Below the pieces are notes generated by a model. That model was not told where the DNA came from. It worked only from the letters and a program-made list of their open reading frames with translations, and did no database searches. A DNA stretch of 64,000 nucleotides from contig NZ_AP024109.1 of assembly GCF_016591715.1 (NCBI RefSeq), positions 124,001 to 188,000 of the forward strand. Reading direction: 5' to 3'. Of the stretch, positions 1 to 7,241 are shown one piece after another. Within the stretch, counting starts at the first letter, position 1, and every line of letters begins with the position of its first letter. The stretch is from Mesorhizobium sp. J8 (GTDB taxonomy: Bacteria > Pseudomonadota > Alphaproteobacteria > Rhizobiales > Rhizobiaceae). The translations under genes and the position numbers were made by a program.

Positions 1-2
1 TG

Positions 3-899
3 CTGGGCGCGATCGAATCTCTGCTTTCCGCGGTGGTCGCGGACGGTATGACCGGCCGACGGCACCGCTCCAACTGCGAACTGGTGGCACAGGGCATCGC
101 CAATATCGGCTCGGCGCTGTTCGGCGGGATCTGCGTGACCGGACTGATCGCGCGCACGGCAACCAACATCCGCGCCGGCGCGCATGGACCGTTGTCGGGG
201 ATGTTCCATTCCGCCTTCCTGCTGCTGTTCATGCTGGTGGCTGCGCCGCTTGCCAGCTATATCCCGCTGGCGGCGCTTGCCGGAGTGCTGGCCACAGTGG
301 CCTGGAACATGGTGGAAAAGCCAGCCTTCCTGGCGCTGATCCGATCGTCCTGGGGCGACGCCCTGGTGCTTCTTGTCACGTTCGGACTTGTCATCTTCCG
401 CGACCTCACCACCGGCATCGTGATCGGTTTTGCGCTAGGGGCGCTGCTGTTCATCGGCCGCATGGCGCGCTCCGTCGAGGTGGAGGCGCACGTCCCGTCG
501 GTGACGGAGGACCGCGCCGACGACGCAAATGGCGGGCGCGTTGCCTATGACCTCGCCGCCGCCACCGATCCGGACACCGTCATCTACCGCATTTCCGGCG
601 CCTTCTTCTTCGGCGCTGCGGCAACGGTCGCCACGGTGCTGGACCGTATCGCCGATCAGCGCAGGAACTTCATCCTCGATTGCACGGCGGTGCCCTTCCT
701 TGATTCGACCGCGGCAAACGTCATCGAAAGCACCGTGCACAAGGCCAGGCGCGCCGGAGGGCGCTTCATTATCGCGGGCGCCTCGTCCCAAGTCAGGCGC
801 ACGCTGATAAGCCATGGGGTCAAGCGGCCGCTGGTGACCTATGCAGCGTCGATCCGCGACGCGCGGGCGCAGCTGGGCGAAAAAGCGGCGACGGCTTAG
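3..899 (+). CDS. SulP family inorganic anion permease, C-terminal part with STAS domain (5' end outside window)
   Basis: This is the C-terminal part of a SulP-type anion (sulfate/bicarbonate class) transporter of the inner membrane. The open frame runs back to the first bases of the window, so the start lies upstream. The visible protein opens with LGAIESLLSAVVADGMTG and then RHRSNCELVAQGIAN, the conserved SulP transmembrane core. Hydrophobic segments follow (FHSAFLLLFMLVAAPLASYI, then the ALVLLVTFGLVIF region), then a cytoplasmic STAS domain from about YRISGAFFFGAA with the LDSTA loop that carries the potentially phosphorylated Ser/Thr. The first GTG/ATG codons in the window lie inside the conserved core and are not the true start. 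The substrate cannot be read from sequence. The gene converges on the DMT permease, with a palindromic repeat between them. Confidence 0.9.
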   Translation: MGAIESLLSAVVADGMTGRRHRSNCELVAQGIANIGSALFGGICVTGLIARTATNIRAGAHGPLSGMFHSAFLLLFMLVAAPLASYIPLAALAGVLATVAWNMVEKPAFLALIRSSWGDALVLLVTFGLVIFRDLTTGIVIGFALGALLFIGRMARSVEVEAHVPSVTEDRADDANGGRVAYDLAAATDPDTVIYRISGAFFFGAAATVATVLDRIADQRRNFILDCTAVPFLDSTAANVIESTVHKARRAGGRFIIAGASSQVRRTLISHGVKRPLVTYAASIRDARAQLGEKAATA

Positions 900-982
900 A
901 GCAATTCCAGGAAAAGTGTGAGCGGTTTTCCGCCAGGAATTGCGTAAAAACAAAGAGATAGAGCGAACGGTGAAATGCTCTA
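898..982. repeat. RIME-like palindromic intergenic repeat, copy 1
   Basis: A nested inverted repeat fills the gap between two convergent genes. The outer arms are GCAATTCC and GGAATTGC (901-943) and the inner arms GGAAAA and TTTTCC. A conserved tail ends in ATGCTCTA. The same core recurs at 29401 and 34651, and a related version (GATCATGC arms) at 26657, 17799 and 19012. It resembles the rhizobial RIME mosaic elements. Confidence 0.8.
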
Positions 983-992
983 GGCGCCCTGC

Positions 993-1919
993 TCAAACGG
1001 TCGCTTCGATAGGCTCGGCAAGCTTCGGATTGGCGCGCGCGGCGATCAGGCAGCCGGCGACGATGAGGCATGCGCCCGCCAGCGTGGTCCAGGCCACCTT
1101 CTCGCCGAAGAAGAACCAGCCAAGCGCGATCGCCCAGATGAAGGCCGAGTATTCGGTCGGGATCAGATATTGCGCTTCGGCACGGGCGTAGGCCCAGCTC
1201 ATCAGGAATTGCCCGGCGAGCGACAGCAGCGCCACCCCGGCCAAGGGAGGCCAGAGATCGCGTGGCAGCGCGACCGCGAGCCACGGTGCTGCGAGGCTAA
1301 GGATGATCGCGACGAAGAGGTTCTGGAACAGCATGATCTCGACCGGTTTGGCCAGCAGCGCCTGTTGCCGGGAGAGGATCAGATTGTAGGCATAGAACAC
1401 CGTCGATGCGAGCACCGCGGCCGTGCCGAGAAGGGCATCCTGCGAGTGGCTTGCCGCCCCGAACTGGCCGGCCAGGATGATCGCGACGCCCGCCATGCCG
1501 GCCAGAGACGCCCAGACCGCTTGCCGCCTTATGCGCTCGCCCAGCAGCAATGCCGCGAGGAAAAGCGCGAACAGCGGCGCGACGAAGCTGAGCCCGATCG
1601 CCTCGGCGATCGGCAGCCTGGCCAGACCCCAGAAGAACAAGACCAGGACGATGCCGACGATCGCGGCGCGCAGCGCATGCAGGCCCAGCACCGGAAAGGC
1701 GGGCTTCGAACGCGAGCCCGCCGACCACGCCGCGCCTGCCACCAAGGTGGCAACCACGCTGCGCCACAGCAGTGTGTTGTAGACGCCGACGGCGATGGTC
1801 AGCGACTTCATGGCCGCGTCCATGCCGGACAAAAGAAAGATCGCCAGCGCGCATATGAGCACCGGGATCGTCGGCGAAACGGCGCCGGTCAGGCTGGATG
1901 TCTTCACGGCTTCGCTCAT
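993..1919 (-). CDS. EamA/RhaT-type DMT permease (10 TM)
   Basis: A probable inner-membrane drug/metabolite transporter of 308 residues, typical for the EamA class, with two repeats of about five helices. Hydrophobic segments are clear, for example IPVLICALAIFLLSGMDAA near the N-terminus and TLAGACLIVAGCLIAA at the C-terminus. I chose the ATG at 1919 (MSEAVKTSSL). The frame stays open a further 77 codons upstream, but that extension is Arg-rich, runs through a palindromic repeat and does not resemble the family. The gene is transcribed in the same direction as the beta-propeller gene upstream, about 230 bp away. The substrate is unknown; relatives export amino acids, metabolites or drugs. Confidence 0.85.
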   Translation of the reverse strand: MSEAVKTSSLTGAVSPTIPVLICALAIFLLSGMDAAMKSLTIAVGVYNTLLWRSVVATLVAGAAWSAGSRSKPAFPVLGLHALRAAIVGIVLVLFFWGLARLPIAEAIGLSFVAPLFALFLAALLLGERIRRQAVWASLAGMAGVAIILAGQFGAASHSQDALLGTAAVLASTVFYAYNLILSRQQALLAKPVEIMLFQNLFVAIILSLAAPWLAVALPRDLWPPLAGVALLSLAGQFLMSWAYARAEAQYLIPTEYSAFIWAIALGWFFFGEKVAWTTLAGACLIVAGCLIAARANPKLAEPIEATV

Positions 1920-2038
1920 GTGACGGATGCGAGCCGGATAGTGCGGAGCAAGCGGCGAAGCCAAGATGGCAGCGCTGCCGATGTGACGGTCCAATGCCGG
2001 TCGGCGGGGTGCCGTCCACCAGAAACGTTGGCGGACAG

Positions 2039-2105
2039 CACCCCCTCTGGCCTGCCCGCCATCTCCCCGCAAAGCGGGGAGATCGGGTGTCGCACAGGCT
2101 TTCGT
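2039..2105. repeat. Palindromic CTCCCC-type intergenic repeat
   Basis: The core is a perfect 10-bp stem, ATCTCCCCGC and GCGGGGAGAT with a 3-nt loop (2061-2083), flanked by CCCCCTCTGGCCTGCC. The same flanking text recurs in the long inverted pair at 9324-9481, so these are copies of one element family. It sits between two co-directional genes. Confidence 0.75.
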
Positions 2106-2146
2106 CAATCGCCGACGCTTCTCAATCGTCTGCAGCGTTATCCCCC

Positions 2147-3007
2147 TCAATCCAGCGTCAGCGCCGCGACCTCGCCCTCGCCCATCAGCGGCACGAAGAT
2201 GTGCTTGCCGTCCGTGCCGATGTCGGCGCTGCCCGGCTTCAACTGCGCTATCGTGGTCGGCGCGTCGCCGGGCTTGTAGCTGTAGAGCGTGCCGGTCATG
2301 TAGGCGGTGGCGTAGATGGTGTCGCCGATGGCGATGACGCCGTCGAGATCGGCGAATTCTTGAGCGCCGGGCAGCGGCGTGACCTTCTTCGTGGCAAGGT
2401 CGACCGACAGCAGGCCGCCAGGTTTGGCGGTGCTGAAATCGGTCTTGTTGATGCCCTTGCCCCAGGAGGCGACGATCAGCCTGTCGCCATCCGCGAACAC
2501 GCCGTTCGGCGAGGCGAGCAGAGCGTCCTTGACGAACGGCTCCGGCCTGTCGCCGTCGATGCGATAGATCGTGTCGGCCAGCATGTCGCTGACATAGACC
2601 TTGCCTGAGCTGTCCTGTGTCATATCGTTGAGGAAGACGGCGCCGGGCACCTCGATTGTCTCGACCAGTCTGCCGCTGGCGAGATCGACGACGCGCACCT
2701 TGGTGATGTCGGCGGCGTAGAGCCTGCCGCCGGAAATCGCCATGCCCTTGGGCGCGTCCATGCCGTCCACCCAGTGGCGGGCGATCATCTTGCCGTCCAT
2801 CGACAGCAGCGACAGGTAGCCATTGCCGTCCGCCGCGCCGGGATTGCCGACGATGTTCGAGACGACGATGCGGTTATGGGCAGCATCGACAAGCGCCGAT
2901 TCCGGCTGCTCGAAACCGGATGCCCGCCAAAGCTCGCCGGCGTGCGCAGCCGGAGCCGCCGCGATGCCGGCGATGGCGATGACGGTCGAAGCGATGAGGG
3001 TCTTCAT
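2147..3007 (-). CDS. Secreted SMP-30/gluconolactonase-like beta-propeller protein
   Basis: A 286-residue exported protein. Residues 1-23 are a Sec signal peptide (MKTLIASTVIAIAGIAAAPA, cleavage after AHA). The mature part shows repeated propeller-blade signatures such as NRIVVSNIVG, GRLYAADITKVRVVDL, GKVYVSDMLADTIYRID and GDRLIVASWG, as in the SMP-30/NHL-like six-bladed propellers. Such proteins are often lactonases or periplasmic binding and sensing proteins. No catalytic assignment is safe here. The gene is transcribed divergently from an XRE-type regulator 112 bp away, and the region between carries a clear operator-like palindrome, so the regulator probably controls it. Confidence 0.75.
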   Translation of the reverse strand: MKTLIASTVIAIAGIAAAPAAHAGELWRASGFEQPESALVDAAHNRIVVSNIVGNPGAADGNGYLSLLSMDGKMIARHWVDGMDAPKGMAISGGRLYAADITKVRVVDLASGRLVETIEVPGAVFLNDMTQDSSGKVYVSDMLADTIYRIDGDRPEPFVKDALLASPNGVFADGDRLIVASWGKGINKTDFSTAKPGGLLSVDLATKKVTPLPGAQEFADLDGVIAIGDTIYATAYMTGTLYSYKPGDAPTTIAQLKPGSADIGTDGKHIFVPLMGEGEVAALTLD

Positions 3008-3076
3008 GGTGCTCTCCTGTGGTGACGAGGGAGAGCTAGATTTTTCGATACTTTTCGGGAAGGTGGATCGACGCTA

Positions 3077-3093
3077 GTATCGACAATCGATAC
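3077..3093. promoter_or_regulatory. 17-bp palindrome, candidate operator of the divergent XRE regulator
   Basis: GTATCGA-caa-TCGATAC is a perfect inverted repeat with 7-bp arms, in the middle of the divergent intergenic region. A further half-site, TCGATAC, lies at 3045-3051 next to the beta-propeller start. The layout suits binding by a dimeric HTH protein; the link to the neighbouring regulator is inferred. Confidence 0.6.
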
Positions 3094-3119
3094 GAATTCG
3101 CGCGAATGAGGTGCATTCC

Positions 3120-3905
3120 ATGAACGGCCCGATCTTCGAGGCGCTGAAACGGACGCTGAAGGCCAAGGGCCTGACCTACCGGACGCTGGCCGAACGGATG
3201 GGTGTTTCGGAGCCGACGGTGAAGCGCATCTTCCATGAGCAGAATTGCAAGCTCGACCGGCTGATGGAAATCTGCGCGGCGGCCGATGTCGAATTGGAGA
3301 ACGTGCTCGGCGCGATGAACCGGGGACCGGGTCCGGCCAACCGCGTCGGGCCGGAGATCGAGCGCCGCCTGGCGATGCGGCCGGCGCTGCTCTTCGTCTT
3401 CATCATGCTGTCGGAGAAATTCACGCCCGAAGGCATCATGCGCTCGCAGGGCTTGAGCGAAGCCTCCATGTTCCTCTATCTGCGCGACCTCGAGGAGCTC
3501 GGGCTGGTGGCGCTGGGGCGCGGCCTGTCGGCAAGGCTACTGATCGACACCCCGATCCAGTGGGATTTCGAGGGGCCGCTGAAGCCGCATTTCGAGATGA
3601 CCAACAAGAACTTCATCGGTTGGGCGATCGGTCACATGGAGCAGGCCGCGACCTTCATCAGCTTTTCCCGGCGGATGCGCCCGCAAACGGCCGAGATGCT
3701 GCGGCGCGAGGCCGAGGAACTCGCCGAACGCGCCAGGCTGCTCGCCCATCACGACCAGCACACCACGCCCGAAGACCAGCTCACCGGCTACAAATGGACC
3801 TTCGCCTTCGGCGCGACACCGTTTCCCGCAATCATGCCGATCGGCCCGCACCCGCGCGATGCGGGGGCAAGGGCGGCGATGGAGAGACGAGCGCTGCCGG
3901 CGTAG
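3120..3905 (+). CDS. XRE/Cro-type transcriptional regulator with C-terminal effector-like domain
   Basis: A DNA-binding regulator of 261 residues. The N-terminal helix-turn-helix spans roughly residues 5-55 (YRTLAERMGVSEPTVKRIF, then LDRLMEICAAADVELENVLG). The C-terminal two thirds match no domain I can name and contain a conserved-looking LLFVFIMLSEKF and LRDLEELGLVALGRG segment resembling a second winged helix, plus a helical tail rich in Arg and Glu. I chose the ATG at 3120 because a GAGG lies 7-8 bases before it; an in-frame GTG at 3111 is possible. It is divergent from the beta-propeller gene and shares the palindromic promoter, suggesting autoregulation. Confidence 0.8.
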   Translation: MNGPIFEALKRTLKAKGLTYRTLAERMGVSEPTVKRIFHEQNCKLDRLMEICAAADVELENVLGAMNRGPGPANRVGPEIERRLAMRPALLFVFIMLSEKFTPEGIMRSQGLSEASMFLYLRDLEELGLVALGRGLSARLLIDTPIQWDFEGPLKPHFEMTNKNFIGWAIGHMEQAATFISFSRRMRPQTAEMLRREAEELAERARLLAHHDQHTTPEDQLTGYKWTFAFGATPFPAIMPIGPHPRDAGARAAMERRALPA

Positions 3906-3908
3906 CGC

Positions 3909-4085
3909 CTCACCTTCTCCCCTTGTGGGAGAAGGTGGCCGCGAAGCGGCCGGATGAGGGGTGTTCCAGGAAATGAGACGTTGGCGATCGCGGCTTTGGA
4001 CGACCGCATTGGCCAAGCTGGAGCACCCCTCATCCGTCTCGGCGCTGCGCGCCGATCCACCTTCTCCCACAAGGGGAGAAGGAGA
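3909..4085. repeat. Long inverted repeat pair between convergent genes
   Basis: The left arm (about 3909-3970, TTCTCCCCTTGTGGGAGAAG, then a GCCGCGAAGCGGC hairpin and GGATGAGGGGTG) is mirrored by the right arm (about 4019-4085, CACCCCTCATCC, then a GCGCTGCGCGC hairpin and CCTTCTCCCACAAGGGGAGA). Each arm also folds on itself. The pair fills the convergent junction, so it could end transcription from both sides, but there is no clear U-tract. Confidence 0.75.
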
Positions 4086-4094
4086 GGCGCCGCA

Positions 4095-5027
4095 CTACGC
4101 CGCCTTCGCCTCTTCCTGCGGCGCCGCGAGGTCGTCGCGTACCTTGCGGGCGAGTCTTTTGGCCGAGCGCTTCGGGCTGTCGCCGAACAGCTCGGCGGCG
4201 TCGGCGAGGCAGGCCTTGCTGAGGCTCTTTTCCGAACGCTTCAGGAGCTTGCGCAGAAGCTTGGTTTCCTCGGGCGGGCCGAGCTGCTCGCCCTCGGCAT
4301 CGAGCAGGGCGCGCATGACGAAGACGTCGTGCAATTCGCCGAGCTCTTCCCCGAGCTTGTCCACCGCCTTGCGGCGCGCCTTGATCGGCGTCGGCCACAG
4401 GCGGCCGAGCAGCGACAGATGCATGGAATGCATCTTGGCAGCCTTGCGCAGGTCGTGAAAGTCATCGGGCTCGCCGCGTGTTTCCGCCTTGTCCAGCGCC
4501 TTCTTCGCGCGCCGCAAGGTGGCGCGAGCGCCGTCGGCCAATATGTCGGCGGCCTGCTCCGGCTGATCGGGCAGAGCGAGCCGGTCGATGCGCTCAAGAC
4601 CCTCCCGGCAGGCCGAGATCGCCGCATTGATGGCGGCGTCGAGGCCGGGGCCGGCATGGAGCTCGTGCTGGCGCAGAACCAGCCGCTCGCGCACGAGGTC
4701 GAGACCGCCGTCGGCCGATTGCTCCGGAAAGGCATCGGCCAGGCGGTCGACGGTTTCGATGAGCGCGGTCGCCTCGCGCGGGCCGGCCAGCAGCGCCGAT
4801 ACCTGCTTGTAACATTCGTTCTCGGTCTGGCAGAACGGTTCGTCCCCGGAACGAACCAGACGCAGCAAGGCGCGCACGCTCTTCAGGCGCTTTCGGCATT
4901 TGTGCAGGCCCTGTTCCGGCTTCTCGCGCGCCATCTCGAGATGGCCAATTGCCTTGCCGATCTCGTCGGCCAATATGCGCCTGACCTCGCCGGTCAGCGG
5001 CAAGCGCGGATCGATGCGGAAGCTCAT
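4095..5027 (-). CDS. CHAD domain protein (probably the C-terminal half of a CYTH-CHAD protein split by a frameshift)
   Basis: A 310-residue all-helical CHAD domain with conserved His and basic residues, here HKCRKRLKSVRALLRLVR near residue 42 and FHDLRKAAKMHSMHLSLLG near residue 193. CHAD domains bind inorganic polyphosphate, and CYTH-CHAD proteins are linked to polyphosphate granules. The frame opens with an ATG at 5027, but the preceding codons (GDSGDRR) are also open and would join the upstream CYTH domain if one base were removed from the C5 run at 5045-5049. It may therefore be translated separately, by re-initiation, or be part of a broken fusion. The C-terminus is Lys/Ala/Glu rich, ending QEEAKAA. 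Confidence 0.8.
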   Translation of the reverse strand: MSFRIDPRLPLTGEVRRILADEIGKAIGHLEMAREKPEQGLHKCRKRLKSVRALLRLVRSGDEPFCQTENECYKQVSALLAGPREATALIETVDRLADAFPEQSADGGLDLVRERLVLRQHELHAGPGLDAAINAAISACREGLERIDRLALPDQPEQAADILADGARATLRRAKKALDKAETRGEPDDFHDLRKAAKMHSMHLSLLGRLWPTPIKARRKAVDKLGEELGELHDVFVMRALLDAEGEQLGPPEETKLLRKLLKRSEKSLSKACLADAAELFGDSPKRSAKRLARKVRDDLAAPQEEAKAA

Positions 5028-5496
5028 GCGGCGATCTCCGGAATCCCCCGAGGGCCAGCGATGCGTTGTAGAATCTCGACTCGCCGGTGACCTCGCGACC
5101 GAGCCAGTCGGGCAGCATTTCGTCCGATACGTCCTCCGGCGTCTCCAGCTCCGCGATCACCAACCCCGCGAGCTTTCCGCCGAAAACATCGACTTCATAG
5201 AGATAGCCGCGGTGTCTAACATGGTGGCGTGTCTTCTCGATGACACGCCCGACGGCAAAGGCCATCAATTCCTCGGCCTCGGCAAGCGGGATGGAATATT
5301 CGAATTCGTCGCGCTCGCGCGCCCTGTCGCCGAACTTCAGCGTCAGCTTGGCGGTGCGCCCGTCGCTGATGCGCACACGCACCGTGCGGCCGGGCTGGGC
5401 GGCGACGTAGAACTGGCGAATGCGGATCTCCACCTCGACCTTGTCGCGCCAGGCGGGACTGGAGACCAGGAACTTACGCTCGACTTCCTTGCCCAT
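4594..5496 (-). CDS. CYTH domain protein; reading frame leaves the real coding sequence at about 5045 (apparent frameshift)
   Basis: A CYTH (adenylyl cyclase class IV/thiamine triphosphatase) domain starts at the ATG at 5496 with the signature EVERKFLV (ExExK). Conserved charged strands follow: VRVRISDGRTAKLTLKFG, DEFEYSIP and YEVDVFGG. CYTH enzymes hydrolyse triphosphates such as tripolyphosphate or ThTP. Residues 1 to about 150 are genuine. After YNASLALG the frame turns into Arg/Pro-rich text antisense-like in character and overlaps the CHAD gene for over 430 bases until 4594. Deleting one C from the C5 tract at 5045-5049 restores a continuous YNASLALGDSGDRRMSFRID and fuses CYTH to CHAD. 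I read this as one gene of about 467 codons carrying a frameshift or sequencing error. Confidence 0.7.
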   Translation of the reverse strand: MGKEVERKFLVSSPAWRDKVEVEIRIRQFYVAAQPGRTVRVRISDGRTAKLTLKFGDRARERDEFEYSIPLAEAEELMAFAVGRVIEKTRHHVRHRGYLYEVDVFGGKLAGLVIAELETPEDVSDEMLPDWLGREVTGESRFYNASLALGGFRRSPHELPHRSALAADRRGQAHIGRRDRQGNWPSRDGAREAGTGPAQMPKAPEERARLAASGSFRGRTVLPDRERMLQAGIGAAGRPARGDRAHRNRRPPGRCLSGAIGRRRSRPRARAAGSAPARAPCRPRPRRRHQCGDLGLPGGS

Positions 5497-5554
5497 GGCC
5501 GCGCACTAAAGCCTGTGAGGGCCAGGAAGGCAAGCCGACTCAGGGTCAAATTTG

Positions 5555-5580
5555 ACTTTAATCAATCGATTGATTAAAGT
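5555..5580. promoter_or_regulatory. Perfect 26-bp palindrome, candidate operator of the CecR-type regulator
   Basis: ACTTTAATCAATC is followed immediately by its exact reverse complement, GATTGATTAAAGT, ending 6 bases before the ATG of the regulator. The site must overlap the start of its mRNA or its ribosome-binding region. TetR-family proteins bind such palindromes and usually repress themselves. The region also has a smaller TCAAATTTGA palindrome at 5546-5555. Confidence 0.75.
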
Positions 5581-5586
5581 GCCAGT

Positions 5587-6291
5587 ATGAACAGGCAGCC
5601 AGGCATAAAAAGGCAACAACGCGAGGCCACCACCGCCGAGCAGACGCGCGCGGCGCTTGTGCATGCTGCGCTCAAGCTGTTCGGGCGGCAAGGTTTCGAC
5701 GGCACCTCGACGCGCGAGATCGCGGCCGAAGCCAAGGCCAATATCGGCTCCATCGCCTATCATTTCGGCGGCAAGGAAGGCCTGCGCGCCGCCGCCGCCG
5801 ACTTCATCGTCGAAACCATCCAGGGCATCGCCGGCCAAGCGCTGGGCGCAACCCATGCGGCCGCTCCGGCAAACCCTGAAGCCGCGCGGGCACAGCTCTT
5901 TGCGGCCCTGGAGCGGATGGTGGGTTTCGTCGTGGCCAGCCCGCAGGCCGGCGAGATCGTACAATTCGTACTTCGCGAGCTGTCGCACCCGACCGCCGCG
6001 CTCGACCGCATCTATGCCGGTGTGTTCGAGCCGACGCACCGGCGGCTGTGTCAGATCTGGGAACAGGCGACCGGCGAGCCGGCCGAGAGCGAAGCGACCA
6101 AGCTCACGGTCTTCACCATGATCGGCCAGGTCATCTATTTCCGCATCGGCCGCGAGGCGGTGTTGCGTCGCATGGGTTGGCGCGAGATCGGCAATGAAGA
6201 GGCCGCCAAGATGGTGGCGGCCACGACCGACAATCTCAGGGCAATGCTGGCGGCGCGCGATGCGCGCGCCGGCAAGAAGGGCAAATCATGA
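5587..6291 (+). CDS. TetR/AcrR regulator of the CecR (YbiH) type
   Basis: A 234-residue regulator. The N-terminal TetR HTH covers about residues 18-65 (QTRAALVHAALKLFGRQGFD, STREIAAEAKANIGSIAYHF). The C-terminal ligand domain (VASPQAGEIVQFVLRELSHP) matches the CecR/DUF1956 class. In E. coli CecR controls a neighbouring ybhG-F-S-R exporter; here the same arrangement is seen, with the HlyD-like gene starting inside this gene's stop region (4-bp overlap). It is thus the first gene of its own efflux operon and probably represses it through the perfect palindrome just upstream. The ATG is fixed by the position of that palindrome and the loss of coding character before it. Confidence 0.88.
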   Translation: MNRQPGIKRQQREATTAEQTRAALVHAALKLFGRQGFDGTSTREIAAEAKANIGSIAYHFGGKEGLRAAAADFIVETIQGIAGQALGATHAAAPANPEAARAQLFAALERMVGFVVASPQAGEIVQFVLRELSHPTAALDRIYAGVFEPTHRRLCQIWEQATGEPAESEATKLTVFTMIGQVIYFRIGREAVLRRMGWREIGNEEAAKMVAATTDNLRAMLAARDARAGKKGKS

Positions 6292-7241
6292 GCTTTCTCT
6301 GTTCGCTGCCGCTCGCGGCCCAGCTGTTCGGCGCCTGTGCGCCGGCCGCACCCTTGGCCGTCGGCTATGTCGAAGGCGAATATGTGCTGATGGCGCCGAT
6401 CGAAGTGGCCCAGGTGGCGACGGTGACGGTGAGACGCGGCGATCGCGTCGAGACCGGCAAGGCGGTGGCCACGCTGGAGGACGCCGACGCCAGGATCGAG
6501 GTGGCGCAGGCTAAGGCCGCGCTCGCCCAGGCCCAGGCGCAGCTTGCCGACCTGCAGGTCGGCAAGCGTCCCGAGGAGATCGCTGTGCTCAAGGCCGAGG
6601 TCGACATGGCCAAAGCCCAGGCGGCGGACGCCAAGCGCAAATATGACCGCGCCAGCGATCTTTATAAGCGCGGCACCGGCACCCAGGCTGACTACGACAC
6701 CGCTTCGGCCTCACTGGAGACGGCCAATGCCCAGGTCGGCCAGGCGGAGGCCAATCTTGCCGTCGGCAACCTGCCGGCGCGGCCCGAGACCATCAAGGCC
6801 GCCGACAACCAGGTGAAGCAGGCGCAGTCGAGCTTGCAACAGGCCGAGTGGCGGCTGTCGAAGCGGGTGCTGACGGCGCCCTCGCCCGGCCGCGTCAACG
6901 ACGTCATCCGCAACCCGGGCGACACGGCAGGGCCGACCGCGCCGGTGATCTCGATGCTGCCCGACGGCGCCGTGAAGCTCAGCGTCTATGTCCCCGAAAG
7001 CGCGTTTTCGTCGGTCAAGGTCGGCACCGAGCTCAACGTCCATTGCGACGGCTGCGGAGCGGGGCTCAAGGCGCGCGTCAGCTATGTCTCGCCCGACCCC
7101 GAATTCACGCCGCCGGTAATCTATTCGCTCGAGAACCGGCAGAAGCTGGTCTATCTCGTCGAGGCACGGCCCGACGGCAATGCGGGGCCCTTGCAGCCCG
7201 GCCAGATTGTCGACGTCGATCTCGCGGATATCGGCCAATGA
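6288..7241 (+). CDS. HlyD/YbhG-type membrane fusion protein of an ABC exporter
   Basis: A 317-residue periplasmic adaptor. The N-terminus is hydrophobic with a lipoprotein-like LFGACAP, so a signal peptide or lipobox is plausible. A biotinyl-lipoyl-like half (VATVTVRRGDRVETGKAVATLED) is followed by a long coiled coil (about residues 65-175, rich in AKAALAQAQAQLADLQ) and the second lipoyl half (KRVLTAPSPGRVNDVIRNPG). A beta-barrel section follows with VKLSVYVPESAFSSVKVG. It would link the ABC permease encoded downstream to an outer-membrane channel not encoded here. It overlaps the regulator by 4 bp and the ATPase by 4 bp, so translation is probably coupled. Confidence 0.88.
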   Translation: MSFLCSLPLAAQLFGACAPAAPLAVGYVEGEYVLMAPIEVAQVATVTVRRGDRVETGKAVATLEDADARIEVAQAKAALAQAQAQLADLQVGKRPEEIAVLKAEVDMAKAQAADAKRKYDRASDLYKRGTGTQADYDTASASLETANAQVGQAEANLAVGNLPARPETIKAADNQVKQAQSSLQQAEWRLSKRVLTAPSPGRVNDVIRNPGDTAGPTAPVISMLPDGAVKLSVYVPESAFSSVKVGTELNVHCDGCGAGLKARVSYVSPDPEFTPPVIYSLENRQKLVYLVEARPDGNAGPLQPGQIVDVDLADIGQ

